A stretch of 64,000 nucleotides of DNA, from NCBI GenBank assembly GCA_947626345.1, contig CANQSF010000002.1:81868-145867 (forward strand). The letters run 5' to 3'. This DNA comes from an uncultured Oscillospiraceae bacterium (GTDB lineage: Bacteria > Bacillota > Clostridia > Oscillospirales > Oscillospiraceae). Position numbers and translations under genes: made by a program. Below are positions 25,555 through 34,822 of this stretch, piece by piece. The notes below the pieces were generated by a model that was not told where the DNA came from, made no database searches, and saw only the letters and a program-made list of their open reading frames with translations. Numbering within the stretch: position 1 is the first letter of the stretch; each line of letters begins with the position of its first letter.

Positions 25555-26574
25555 TCAGGGCTTTTTTCGCGACTCGTTCAGCCGGGCCAGGCGGATGAAG
25601 GGGCCCACGGCGCCGGACCGGAGCAGGGCGCAGCACAGGCGGATGACCGCGCCGCCCCGGGAGGCGGCGTACCGGCTGATCAGCTCCGGCGGCACGCTCT
25701 TCAAGAGCGAGCGGATCTGGGCCTTGACGGCGGCCGGGTCCGTGTCCGGCTGCACGGCGGCGGTATAGGCCCGGTAATAGACCGCGTGGCCGATGTACAG
25801 CTCCGGCAGCGCCGGATCGGTCCCCTTGACCTGGGCGATGCGCAGCAGCGTCTCCCGCAGCCGGGCCAGGCGGCTCATCTCCCGGGGGTCGTACCGGTGG
25901 GAGTTGGAGCCGGGGAGGATGCGGTAGTGGTACTTGGGGGTGCCGCTGAGCACGGCCACCTTTTTGCAGTCCGGCAGGACGGCGGCGTTGAACACCGTGT
26001 CCTCCGCCAGATACAGCCGGTTGTCCAGCAGGCCCAGATCGGCCTTCACCAGCGCCCGGCGGTAGAGCTTGTCGCACCGGGAGAAGGTGATGGGCCGGCG
26101 GAAGGGGTCGTAAAGGTACTGGGTGAAGTAGGCCCGGGTCAGCGCCTGCAGCTGGGCCGGGCTCTCGTAGAGCTTCGTCTCCGGCTGGAGCAGGGCCATG
26201 GGCGGGTCCCGCTCCTCGATCCGCTCCGCCTGGACCATGTCCGCCCCGGTGGCCAGGGCGGCCTCATACAGGCACTGGAAGTACCCCGGATCGATCCAGT
26301 CGTCCGCGTCCACGAAGCCCACGTAATCCGCCCGGGCGGCCTCCAGTCCCGTGAGCAGGGCGGCCACCACGCCGCCGTTTTCCCGGTGCAGGACACGAAA
26401 GCGCCGGTCCTGCCGGGCGTACTCGTCGCATATGACGCCGCAGCCGTCGGGGGAGCCGTCGTCCACGGCGATGATCTCCAGCTCCGTCAGCGTCTGCTGC
26501 GACACGCTGTCCAGGCACTGGCGCAGATACGCCTCCGCCTTGTAGATGGGGATGATGACGGATACCTTGGCCAT
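25555..26574 (-). CDS. family 2 glycosyltransferase
   Basis: A 339-residue GT-A enzyme: SVIIPIYKAEAYLRQCLDSVSQQTL, IIAVDDGSPDGCGVICDEYA, and the metal/nucleotide motif VDADDW. The C-terminal ~120 residues are specific to surface-glycan transferases. There are no membrane helices, so it acts at the inner face. AGGAGG precedes the ATG by four bases. Last gene of the long minus-strand glycan operon. Confidence 0.92.
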   Translation of the reverse strand: MAKVSVIIPIYKAEAYLRQCLDSVSQQTLTELEIIAVDDGSPDGCGVICDEYARQDRRFRVLHRENGGVVAALLTGLEAARADYVGFVDADDWIDPGYFQCLYEAALATGADMVQAERIEERDPPMALLQPETKLYESPAQLQALTRAYFTQYLYDPFRRPITFSRCDKLYRRALVKADLGLLDNRLYLAEDTVFNAAVLPDCKKVAVLSGTPKYHYRILPGSNSHRYDPREMSRLARLRETLLRIAQVKGTDPALPELYIGHAVYYRAYTAAVQPDTDPAAVKAQIRSLLKSVPPELISRYAASRGGAVIRLCCALLRSGAVGPFIRLARLNESRKKP

Positions 26575-26590
26575 GGGGCCTCCTTTCCGG

Positions 26591-27589
26591 TCAGGACCGG
26601 GTCTTCACGGCCAGCGTGGCCAGCCGGATCATGCGGCATTTGAGCAGCAGCAGAAACAGCTTCATGTCCCAGGGGAGCCCCCCGAAGGAGAGCTCCTGCA
26701 CGATGCCGGTCTCCTTCAGGGCCGCGGCGGTGTGGGCGGCGGCGCCGCTGCCCCATTTGCGGGCGTCGGCGGTCATGCCCACCAGCACCTTGCGCAGATA
26801 GGCGCCGTTGATCTGCCGGTCCAGGGCGGCGTCCTTTCCCCCCAGCCGGGAGCGGATGTAGCGAAAGCACATCTGGATCTCCCGGTAAAAATCCGGCCGG
26901 TAGGCGTGCAAAAGGGAGGTCTCCCGCACCCGGTAGGTGTACAGCCGCTCCGGGCAGAACCAGAGGCTCCCGGCGTAGTAAAGGCACTCGTAGGCCATGG
27001 CCATGTCCTCGAAGAGGGGCAGATGTACCTCGTCGGATACGTAGTGATCCAGCAGCAGCTGCCGCCGGGCGATCCGCAGGGGGATATAGGCCGGCAGCAG
27101 CTGGGAGCCAAAGGGGCGCTGCCGGGCGTCCCACAGCATATAGGGGTATACCTCCCGCTCCAGGCGGGCTTTGTCGTAATACCCGGGCTGCAGGTGGATG
27201 GGCACGGGGGGCAGATCGGTGTCCCGCCGGTGGTCGAACAGCACCATGTCGGGCCAGTTCCCCGCCTCCAGGGCTTTGCGCACGATGGCCAGCCAGTCCG
27301 GGTCCACCCAGTCGTCGCTGTCCACGAAGCCCACATAATCCGCCCGGGCGGCGTCCAGGCCCGCCTTCCGGGCCCGGGCCAGGCCGGCGTTGGCCTGGTG
27401 GATCACCCGGACCCGCCGGTCGGCGGCGGCATAGCCGTCGCACAGTGCGCCGCAGCCGTCGGGGGAGCCGTCGTCCACCAATATGAGTTCAAAGTCTGCA
27501 AAGCTCTGGGCCAGGATGCTGTCCACGCAGGGCCGGAGGAATTCCTCCACCTTGTAGACCGGCACCACTACGGAAAAAAAGGGAGCCAT
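26591..27589 (-). CDS. family 2 glycosyltransferase
   Basis: A 332-residue GT-A transferase, clearly paralogous to its downstream neighbour: FSVVVPVYKVEEFLRPCVDSILAQ, LILVDDGSPDGCGALCDGYA, VDSDDWVDPDW. The MAPFFSVV start is chosen because GAGGG lies nine bases upstream; a GTG 15 bases earlier overlaps the preceding stop. It probably adds one sugar of the repeat unit; donor and acceptor are unknown. Confidence 0.92.
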   Translation of the reverse strand: MAPFFSVVVPVYKVEEFLRPCVDSILAQSFADFELILVDDGSPDGCGALCDGYAAADRRVRVIHQANAGLARARKAGLDAARADYVGFVDSDDWVDPDWLAIVRKALEAGNWPDMVLFDHRRDTDLPPVPIHLQPGYYDKARLEREVYPYMLWDARQRPFGSQLLPAYIPLRIARRQLLLDHYVSDEVHLPLFEDMAMAYECLYYAGSLWFCPERLYTYRVRETSLLHAYRPDFYREIQMCFRYIRSRLGGKDAALDRQINGAYLRKVLVGMTADARKWGSGAAAHTAAALKETGIVQELSFGGLPWDMKLFLLLLKCRMIRLATLAVKTRS

Positions 27590-27600
27590 GGCCGGATCCC

Positions 27601-28686
27601 TCACAGGTCGAAGTAGGGCCGCAGCCGGTCCCGGATGCCGTGCTGGGTGGTGAACTGGGGGCAGACGAACTGGCCGGCGTGGTTGCCCTCCACGCAGACC
27701 CAGCCCTGGTCGGTGAGGGCGAAGTCCCAGCTGATGTAGGGCTGCTCCGGGAAGGTCAGGCTCATCTCCCGGGCCAGAGCCTTCATCTCCTCCCAGCGGG
27801 GGACCTGCCAGCCGATGATCTGCACGCCGGTGTCCGGATGGATGATGGCGGTCTGCAGCGACTCCGTCACCCCGGGGGTGGTGAGGATGCCGGTGTCCAC
27901 GTCCACGCTGGCCACATAGCCGCCGGCGCCGGCGTTGTCCACCAGGCTGCCGCTGCGGCCCATCCGCAGGAAGGTGAAGAGGATGTCCACCCGGCCGTCT
28001 TTATAAAACGTGGCGCACCGGACGGTGTTCACCGAGCCGGGATGGAGCCGGGCCATGTCGGCGCACTGGTCGATGAGCTCCTCCAGGATCACGTCCTGGC
28101 CCCGGAACCAGTCCAGGAGCTCCTGGCGGCTGCGGCCGTCCGACCCGGCGTCGCAGAGGAACACCCCGTGGCCGCAGGCGTCGGTGAGGGGCTTGGCGAT
28201 GAAGCGGGGGTGCTTGTCCAAAAAGGCGAAGAAGGTCTCCGCCTCCAGCCCGGCCCCCGCCAGGATGGCGTCCCGGCGGTAATAGGGCCGGAATCTCTGG
28301 TAGCACCTCCACTTGTTCTGCAGCGTGTCCCAGGTCTCCGGCGTGCCCACCTGCCGGTAGGCCTCCTCCTTTTGCAGCTCCGTGACGAACTGGGCGCGGC
28401 CCCGGTGGTTCAGCCGGGGGAAGCGGAACATGAAATACTCGTTGAAGGCGCACAGATACCGGATGGCGCAGTACCACATATCCCGGCGCGTGCGGCGCAT
28501 GGCGGCGGTGTCGGCGCGCTGCGCCTCGGTGAGGTACAGCTCGATGTTCTCCTCCATGTGCTGGTGCAGGGTGCCGCCCTGGAGCCGGTCCGCCAGGCGC
28601 ATGGGGGGGATGAGCAGATACGCCGCCGGCGGGCAGACCTTCACGATGGCCTGGCCCGCGCCCCGGGCCTTTTCCACGATGGACAT
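27601..28686 (-). CDS. sugar-transfer-associated ATP-grasp protein (copy 1)
   Basis: A 361-residue protein with an ATP-grasp fold of the sugar-transfer-associated type: FIAKPLTDACGHGVFLCD (nucleotide lysine and glycine loop), VILEELIDQCADMARLHPGSVNTVR, and C-terminal WDFALTDQGWVCVEGNHAGQF (metal-binding Glu/Asn). These proteins lie in capsule and exopolysaccharide loci and are thought to ligate a carboxylate to an amine or hydroxyl of a sugar. The reaction is not established. GGGAGGAG precedes the ATG. Adjacent to a second copy. Confidence 0.88.
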   Translation of the reverse strand: MSIVEKARGAGQAIVKVCPPAAYLLIPPMRLADRLQGGTLHQHMEENIELYLTEAQRADTAAMRRTRRDMWYCAIRYLCAFNEYFMFRFPRLNHRGRAQFVTELQKEEAYRQVGTPETWDTLQNKWRCYQRFRPYYRRDAILAGAGLEAETFFAFLDKHPRFIAKPLTDACGHGVFLCDAGSDGRSRQELLDWFRGQDVILEELIDQCADMARLHPGSVNTVRCATFYKDGRVDILFTFLRMGRSGSLVDNAGAGGYVASVDVDTGILTTPGVTESLQTAIIHPDTGVQIIGWQVPRWEEMKALAREMSLTFPEQPYISWDFALTDQGWVCVEGNHAGQFVCPQFTTQHGIRDRLRPYFDL

Positions 28687-28700
28687 AGCGCTCTCCTCCC

Positions 28701-29774
28701 TCAGCTGCGCCGGCCGAACACCTCGGCCAGCACCTGGTCCGTCAGCTCCCCGAACAGGGGCCCGTTGGAGGCGTGGGCCTGGGCGGGGATGACGTTATAC
28801 TCCACCAGCACGGGCTCCCCGTCCGGCGCGACGGCGATGTCCCAGCCGATGAGACGGAAGTGGGCCATCCTGGCGGCATGCTCCTTCACCGCGGCCACGA
28901 TCCTGTCGTAGCAGGGCACGGTCACGGAGGAGAAGGGGATGCCGTTTTCATAGGTGTCCGCGTATTGGTAGTGGTTGTTCATGCCCTGGTCCGCCAGGCG
29001 GCCGTCGGGCAGCACCGTGGCCTTGAAGCCCCCCTGGGAGGTGTTGTCCACCTCGCTGGCGGAGCCGCCCACCCGCAGGATGGCGGCCAGCAGATCCACC
29101 TGCCCGTCGTGCAGGAAGGTGATCAGCCGCACGGTGTTCAGGGACCCGGGGTTCAGCCGGGCCAGGTCCGGGTGCTGCTCCATCTTCTCCTGGACGATGA
29201 AGTCCCGGCCGTACTGGCGGAAGAGGGCGCCGATCTCGTCGGCCGTCATGGCGTCGCTGTCGAAAAAGCGGATGCCGTGGCCCTGGCCGCTTCCCACGGA
29301 GGGCTTGACGATGACCCGGCCGTGGCCGGAAAAGCGGGCCACTGCCTGCTCGAAGGACAGCAGCTGGAAATCGTCGGTGTAGAACACCCCCGCCATGCGC
29401 TTGACCACCGTCACCGGCCGGCGCATGTCGGGGAACAGCACCCCGTGCATGCACTTGTCCTGCAGGGCCTTGGCGAAGATCAGGTTGTTGTAGTGGGGCA
29501 CGATCCGCCGGTACCAGAGGTAGTCCGGGATGTACCGGGGGCTCTCCGGCCGGTGGCCGTTGCAGTACAGCCGGAACCAGAACGCCCCGGGCGTCCGGAC
29601 CCGGAACTGGCGCCAATAGGGGCGCACGGCGTTTTTGTAATAGTCCGCCGCGCCCTCCCGGGCCGGCAGCTTTTTGGCGTCCCGGCGGCCGTCCCGCCAG
29701 CCCTCCAGGGCCAGCAGCAGGGTCTCCCCGCCGATATAGAGCCTGTCGTACAGCGGCCGCAGCTTACTGCCCAT
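28701..29774 (-). CDS. sugar-transfer-associated ATP-grasp protein (copy 2)
   Basis: A 357-residue paralogue of the next gene: VIVKPSVGSGQGHGIRFFD, FIVQEKMEQHPDLARLNPGSLNTVRLITF, RVGGSASEVDNTSQGG and IGWDIAVAPDGEPVLVEYNVIPAQ. The shared LARLxPGSxNTVR and VDNxxxGG blocks show common descent. The ATG lies inside the end of the upstream glycosyltransferase gene (11-base overlap), with AGGAGG in its coding sequence. Two divergent copies side by side suggest two different substrates or acceptors. Confidence 0.88.
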   Translation of the reverse strand: MGSKLRPLYDRLYIGGETLLLALEGWRDGRRDAKKLPAREGAADYYKNAVRPYWRQFRVRTPGAFWFRLYCNGHRPESPRYIPDYLWYRRIVPHYNNLIFAKALQDKCMHGVLFPDMRRPVTVVKRMAGVFYTDDFQLLSFEQAVARFSGHGRVIVKPSVGSGQGHGIRFFDSDAMTADEIGALFRQYGRDFIVQEKMEQHPDLARLNPGSLNTVRLITFLHDGQVDLLAAILRVGGSASEVDNTSQGGFKATVLPDGRLADQGMNNHYQYADTYENGIPFSSVTVPCYDRIVAAVKEHAARMAHFRLIGWDIAVAPDGEPVLVEYNVIPAQAHASNGPLFGELTDQVLAEVFGRRS

Positions 29775-30717
29775 GACCGTCCTCCTCCTCGCCGGTGTTC
29801 ACGGTCCGGCGGACCTCATACTGGGGCATGTTGCTCACGGTCATATAGATCCGGCCGATGTACTCCCCGCACAGGCCCAGCAGCAGCATGATCATGCCGC
29901 CGATGCCCAGCTGCAGGGCGATGCTGGTGGTGAAGCCCGCGGCGATGGAGGGGTCCAGGATCTTGCGGATGACCACCACCACGGCGGCGAGAAAGCCCAC
30001 CCCGGCAAAGAGCGTGCCCAGCACCACCGCGAACCGCAGGGGCACGGTGGAGAAGTTGGTGAAGCCGGTGAGCCACAGGCCCAGCATTTTTCGCAGGGTG
30101 TAGTTGGACTGGCCCTCCAGCCGGTCCCGGTGCTCCATCTCCACGTTGGCGTACCGCCGGGCCACGTGGGCCAGGTATCCGCCCATGGAGGGGAAGGGGC
30201 TCTTGTAGCGGCGCAGGGCCGCGATGGCGGTGGGCCCTAGGGCGTAGTAGCTGGAAAGGGTGATGCCCTTGGGCTTGGTGCCGTTGAGCTCCAGCACCTT
30301 GCCGTTGAGCCAGCTGGTGAAGCGCTTGAAGGCGCTGTGGCGCTTGTGGGGAAAGCGGGCGTACACCACGTCGTACCCCTCCTGCACCTTCTCCACCAGG
30401 CGGAAGATCTGGTCCGCCGGATGCTGGCCGTCGTCGTCCATGTAGACCAGCACCTCCCCCTTCACATAGGGCAGGGCGGCCATCTTGGCCACGGTCTGGC
30501 CGAAGTTCCGGGACAGGTTCACCCCCACCACCTTCCGGTCCTGCCGGCAGATGGACTCGATCACGTCGAAGGTGTCGTCCTCCGGGTAGTCGTTGACCAG
30601 GATGATCTGGTAGTCGTATTCCGGCCGGGCGGCGAACACCCGACGCAGCTCGTCCACCACGGGAACGATGGTCCGGGCGGACTTATAACAGGGGATGGCG
30701 ACGGATACGGTCATCAT
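29764..30717 (-). CDS. membrane-bound family 2 glycosyltransferase (GtrB/DPM type)
   Basis: A 317-residue enzyme with an N-terminal GT-A domain (SVAIPCYKSARTIVPVVDELR, ILVNDYPEDDTFDVIE, YMDDDGQHPADQIF). Two C-terminal membrane helices follow (~228-255 and 265-290), the layout of polyprenyl-phosphate sugar synthases such as GtrB. It likely charges undecaprenyl phosphate with a sugar. The ATG is chosen with AAGGAGG eight bases upstream; a GTG nine bases earlier overlaps the RBS. The large membrane proteins in the locus could use its product. Confidence 0.92.
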   Translation of the reverse strand: MMTVSVAIPCYKSARTIVPVVDELRRVFAARPEYDYQIILVNDYPEDDTFDVIESICRQDRKVVGVNLSRNFGQTVAKMAALPYVKGEVLVYMDDDGQHPADQIFRLVEKVQEGYDVVYARFPHKRHSAFKRFTSWLNGKVLELNGTKPKGITLSSYYALGPTAIAALRRYKSPFPSMGGYLAHVARRYANVEMEHRDRLEGQSNYTLRKMLGLWLTGFTNFSTVPLRFAVVLGTLFAGVGFLAAVVVVIRKILDPSIAAGFTTSIALQLGIGGMIMLLLGLCGEYIGRIYMTVSNMPQYEVRRTVNTGEEEDGHGQ

Positions 30718-30741
30718 TTCCCTCACCTCCTTGAGGATGGA

Positions 30742-31929
30742 TCAGCCGACCTCGATGACGAACTGGTCCAGGATCTGGTCGATGCGCTCGAAGCACCACT
30801 GGGTGGTGGGCCCCTGGACGATCACCTGGCCCAGGCGGTCCTTGGCGTTGGTGAACTTCTCCACCCGGTCGCCCGGCTTCACCACCAGGGACAGGTCGTA
30901 CACGCTCCCGTCCCGCGTCACGCCGTCGATGATGCGCTTCACCGTGCCGGACTTCTCCGACAGGAGCATCCGGGAGGCGTTGGCCACGTGGCCGTCCGTC
31001 CGGCGCTCGAAGATGGCGGCGGGGTCGTCCCCGGCGGCCATGGCGGCGATCATCTCGTAATAGTTCATGCCGTAGTAGATGCTCACGGTCTCCGGCAGGC
31101 AGGTGGCCCCCGCCCGGCCGGTCAGCTCGATGATGTAGATCTTGCCGTCCTTCTCGATCAGGTCCAGATTCACCGCGCAGTTGTCCAGCCCGATGGCGGC
31201 GATCGCCTTGCGCACCTGCTCCTCCACCGCGGCCAGCATCTCCGCCGGCGCGTCCAGGGGGGCGTAGTGGCCGATGGGCACGTTGGTGCCGCTCATGTAG
31301 GTATTGTCCCCGTGGGGCAGCACGAACAGCACCTTGCCCTGCCAGACGAAGGCCTGGGCGCCCAGCTCGTTGCCCTCGATGAACTCCTCCACGATGCAGA
31401 AGTCCTTTTTCGTCTTGGCCATGGTCTTGTGGATGTTGGCGAAGGCGTCCTCACGGGTCCGGCAGATGTAGATGCCCAGACTGCCCTGCAGGTCCACCGC
31501 CTTGATGATCACGGGCAGCTGAAGGCTCTCCAGCGCCTGGGCCAGGGAGGCCTCGTCCGTGACCCGGGCGAAGCGGGCGGTGTTGACCCCGGCGGCCATG
31601 AAGGCGTTTTTCATGCTCCACTTGTCCGCCGAGCAGACGGCGGCGGCCTCGCTGAGCCCCACCAGGCCCAGCCGCTCGCAGGCGTAGCCCAGCGCCCGCA
31701 CGCCGGTGTCCAGACAGCAGGTGGCGATGCCGTCCACGGCGTGGGCCCGGGCGGCGGCCAGCACGGCCTCCGGATCGGAGATGTCCGCGTAAGCGGCCTC
31801 GTCTGCGGCGGCGAAGCCGGGATAGTCGCCCGGGATGCTGCACACGACGGTGCGGTATCCCAGGCCCTTGGCGGCCTGGATCAGCCGCACCTGGGGGGCG
31901 CTGGCGCCCAGGACCATGAGTTTTTTCAT
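30742..31929 (-). CDS. ATP-grasp ligase (carbamoyl-phosphate-synthase-like)
   Basis: A 395-residue protein with an N-terminal Rossmann-like region (KKLMVLGASAPQVRLIQAAKGLGYRTVVCS), ADKWSMKNAFMAAGVNTARF and an ATP-grasp domain. That domain has VIIKAVDLQGSLGIYICRT, CIVEEFIEGNELGAQAFV and the metal-binding end NLDLIEKDGKIYIIELTGRAGATCLPETV. Such enzymes join a carboxylate to an amine with ATP. Its ATG overlaps the WbqC stop as ATGA. A substrate is not predictable; acylation of an amino sugar or precursor is plausible in this setting. Confidence 0.9.
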   Translation of the reverse strand: MKKLMVLGASAPQVRLIQAAKGLGYRTVVCSIPGDYPGFAAADEAAYADISDPEAVLAAARAHAVDGIATCCLDTGVRALGYACERLGLVGLSEAAAVCSADKWSMKNAFMAAGVNTARFARVTDEASLAQALESLQLPVIIKAVDLQGSLGIYICRTREDAFANIHKTMAKTKKDFCIVEEFIEGNELGAQAFVWQGKVLFVLPHGDNTYMSGTNVPIGHYAPLDAPAEMLAAVEEQVRKAIAAIGLDNCAVNLDLIEKDGKIYIIELTGRAGATCLPETVSIYYGMNYYEMIAAMAAGDDPAAIFERRTDGHVANASRMLLSEKSGTVKRIIDGVTRDGSVYDLSLVVKPGDRVEKFTNAKDRLGQVIVQGPTTQWCFERIDQILDQFVIEVG

Positions 31930-32636
31930 CCCATTGCCTCCTTTTGGGGGAACTTCATGTATTGGGGCGCATCCGGGCCGGTCATGAACAGCAGGTCCAG
32001 GATGCTCACGTTGTGGGTAAAGGGTCCGTGGAGCTGGGGGTATTCCGGATAGCCGGCGTAATCCATATAGCGCAGCTGGACGCCGGCGTCGTCGAACACC
32101 TGATCCACGATGTAGTCCTTCGCCGCCGGGCCGGACAGGTACCAGTCCCCGCCGGCAGACTTCACCAGCGCCGCCAGCCGCTCGGTCTTGCCGTCGGCCA
32201 GGGGATAGTCGCTGGACCAGGTGATCTTCGTGCCGATGCCCAGCAGGGCGCAGATCTCCGTGAGGAACAGGTGGTTGATATGGCTGAGCAGCTCCATTCC
32301 GGCGGCCCGCTCATAGAGCGAGGCGAAAAGCGGCTCATAGGTCTTGAAATAGGGGGCCTTGGCGTAGCAGTAGCGGATGGCCTTCCAGTGGTCGGCGGCC
32401 CAGCCGCCGCCGGTGACGCGGGTCTCGTTGATCTTCTGGAAGAACTTGCCCTTGCTGTCCACGGGGATGGTCAGCCACTGCAGGCCGCCCGCGGTCTTGA
32501 TCTGGTTGCGGTTGCGCCAGTCCCGGCGGGTATACTGCATATCGTCGTAGAGGATGAACTCATCCACCAGGCCGATGATGTCGAAATACCCCTTCCAGGG
32601 GATGTAGTTGGACTGGAGAATGGCGACTTTTTTCAT
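31926..32636 (-). CDS. WbqC-family protein
   Basis: A 236-residue WbqC protein: VAILQSNYIPWKGYFDII, EFILYDDMQYTRRDWRNRNQIKT, WLTIPVDSKGKF, YLSGPAAKDYI and YPEYPQLHGPFTHNVSILDLLFM. WbqC proteins recur in O-antigen and exopolysaccharide loci with aminotransferases, but I know of no firm biochemical role. Overlaps on both sides (GTG/ATG-TGA type) tie it to the 729-residue membrane protein and to the ATP-grasp ligase. Confidence 0.92.
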   Translation of the reverse strand: MKKVAILQSNYIPWKGYFDIIGLVDEFILYDDMQYTRRDWRNRNQIKTAGGLQWLTIPVDSKGKFFQKINETRVTGGGWAADHWKAIRYCYAKAPYFKTYEPLFASLYERAAGMELLSHINHLFLTEICALLGIGTKITWSSDYPLADGKTERLAALVKSAGGDWYLSGPAAKDYIVDQVFDDAGVQLRYMDYAGYPEYPQLHGPFTHNVSILDLLFMTGPDAPQYMKFPQKEAMG

Positions 32637-34822
32637 GGATGCTCCTCCGGGGATGTGAGACTGTAAGCGTCGGTGGAATAGACCAGACCCTCCGGGCCGG
32701 GGGATACGGCCACCCGGGCAGCGGCCCCGGCGGGGGCGAAGGTACAGGCCGTGCCGTCGATGACGCGCTGGCCGGTGACGGCCTGGCCGTCCTCAAAGTA
32801 ATAGGTCATGCCGTTGCATTCGTACCAGCCGGTATAGTCCTCCGCCTCCGGCCGGACCTGGGAGATGGTGGCGACGAAGATGTCCTGGGTGAGCTGGGCC
32901 TGGCTCAGGGCCTGCACAGGGCCGTTTTCCAGCGTCAGATACTGCATCAGGCTCACCACCGTGCTGGAGCTGCGGTACATGAACTGTACGTCGTCCCGGA
33001 AAAAGGCGTCGGCGTACAGCCGCCCCTCGGTGCGGGCGGTGTCGCCCCCGTCGCCCCACAGGTCTATGTTGCCGGGATAGCGGGCGTCGTGGAAGGGGTC
33101 CAGGTTCTGCTCGTACATGTTGGTGATGAACAGCGTGTCCGGATGGGCGTTGGCGTAGTCCTCGGTGGCGCGCTGCTCGCCGAACAGGTCCTCCGCCGTG
33201 GCGGTGTCCAGCACGTTGGGCACGGCCAGTGCCCCGGCCAGCGCGCCCAGCGCCGCGCCCGCGCAGAAAAGGCATGCCACCGCCCGGAGGGCGGTGCGTC
33301 CGCCGGGAGCGCCGGCCGGCGGTGCTCCCGCCTCCGCTCCGGCCAGGGCCATGAGCAGCGCCGTGACGCAGGCGGGCGCCATGACCACCAGGAACACCCG
33401 CAGGGGGAACCGGCCGCCCATCACCAGGTACAGCAGCAGGATCAGTGCGCCGCCCGCCGCGGCCAGCGCGCACAAAAGCTCCGGCCACCGGCGGCCGCCG
33501 GTGAGGGCCAAGAGACAGGCCAGGGCGGTCAGGCAGAGAAAGCTCAGGGTCAGCCGGCCCATATAGGCGTCGCCCGTCACCTGTCGGACCAGGGTCTGGA
33601 CGGCGCCGCCCAAAGACCCGGCGCCGCCGGACTGGGCGTCGGTCTGCTCTCCCGTGCGGGCGTAATATGCCTGGGCCAGGTCCCGGAAGGTCTGGGTGTT
33701 GATCCGCGGGTCCATGAAATACCAGCCCCGCAGCAGGGTGCCCAGCTCCGGCGGGATGCCTGCCTGCTCGAAATCCTCCGGGGTCATGTCCTGGATGAGG
33801 TAGTCCACCACGAGGGAGCGGGCGTTCTCCGCCTTGGAAAAGCTCTTGTCCCTGGCCAGGGCGCTGTCGCTGGTGATAAGACGGCTGCCCCCGTAGATGG
33901 CCCCCACGGCCAGGAGCAGCGCGGCGGCGGCCAGGATCTGCCGGGATCTGCCGGCCCCGGAGAGCCGGAGGGCGCGGAGGACCTGGTAGGCGGCCGCCAG
34001 GGCGAAAAAGCACAGCAGGCACTGCCCGGTCTGCCGGCGCTGAAGGATGCATAGGGTCATCAGCACCACGGCGGCGGCGTCGGACGCCGCCCGGCCCGCC
34101 CGGGTCTGGGTCCGGTCCCGGCACAGCAGCAGCGCCGTGGCCGCGGAGCCCGCCACGGCGGGGGTGACGGTGAAGGAGAGCTCTGTCAGCGTATACAGGC
34201 CCAGCCCCACGCACAGCAGCCCGTGCGCCGCCGCGCCCCGGATCAGCGTCCGGCCGCCGGTCCTGCCGGCCAGCAGGAAGATGCACCGGCCGATGGCGGT
34301 CAGGCTGAAGAAGATGGCCGTCAGGTGGTAAAGGGTATACCACCAGAAGTCGGCGTCTATGGCGTACAGCGAGCCGATGAGCCCGCAGAACAGCACGTGG
34401 GAGAAGGTGTTGGCCCCGCCCCGGAGCCCTTTTTCGGCCACAGAGCGGATGCTCTTGAGGATGCCCACCTCGTCGCTGGTCATGAAGCGGACGACGGTGA
34501 CGCGGAAGGTCCACAGGAAGAAGAGCCCCGTCAGCGCCGCCGCGGCCAGCCAGCGGTACCGGTCCTTTTCCAGAGCGGCGTCCGCCCGGTCCAGGAGCTT
34601 TCGCCCCGGGCCGGTGAGGCCCAGGATCAGGCACAGCGCCAGCGCCCCGGCCATCCGGGCCGTCCGCCCGGGCAGGAAGGCCCCCTCCGCCCATGGCAGG
34701 AACAGATCGGCCCCCGCCCGCCGGGCGACGGCGCTCTCCGCCAGCAGGAACAGGGCCGCCGCGGCCAGCAGCGCGCCCGGGACGGCGGCGAGCCGGCCTT
34801 CCCGTCCGCCGGCACGGCTCAC
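32633..34822 (-). CDS. large membrane protein of unknown family (glycan locus)
   Basis: A 729-residue protein with about 11-12 helices over the first ~540 residues and a soluble C-terminal part of about 180 residues. A periplasm-facing loop follows helix 3 or 4 with FMTSDEVGILKSIRSVAEKGLRGG; an Asp/Glu pair at such a site is reminiscent of GT-C glycosyltransferases. Sequence identity to YfhO is not visible. It starts with GTG (GGGAGG seven bases upstream), overlapping the wecE TGA. A lipid-linked-sugar transferase or polymerase is a reasonable guess. Confidence 0.8.
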   Translation of the reverse strand: MSRAGGREGRLAAVPGALLAAAALFLLAESAVARRAGADLFLPWAEGAFLPGRTARMAGALALCLILGLTGPGRKLLDRADAALEKDRYRWLAAAALTGLFFLWTFRVTVVRFMTSDEVGILKSIRSVAEKGLRGGANTFSHVLFCGLIGSLYAIDADFWWYTLYHLTAIFFSLTAIGRCIFLLAGRTGGRTLIRGAAAHGLLCVGLGLYTLTELSFTVTPAVAGSAATALLLCRDRTQTRAGRAASDAAAVVLMTLCILQRRQTGQCLLCFFALAAAYQVLRALRLSGAGRSRQILAAAALLLAVGAIYGGSRLITSDSALARDKSFSKAENARSLVVDYLIQDMTPEDFEQAGIPPELGTLLRGWYFMDPRINTQTFRDLAQAYYARTGEQTDAQSGGAGSLGGAVQTLVRQVTGDAYMGRLTLSFLCLTALACLLALTGGRRWPELLCALAAAGGALILLLYLVMGGRFPLRVFLVVMAPACVTALLMALAGAEAGAPPAGAPGGRTALRAVACLFCAGAALGALAGALAVPNVLDTATAEDLFGEQRATEDYANAHPDTLFITNMYEQNLDPFHDARYPGNIDLWGDGGDTARTEGRLYADAFFRDDVQFMYRSSSTVVSLMQYLTLENGPVQALSQAQLTQDIFVATISQVRPEAEDYTGWYECNGMTYYFEDGQAVTGQRVIDGTACTFAPAGAAARVAVSPGPEGLVYSTDAYSLTSPEEHP

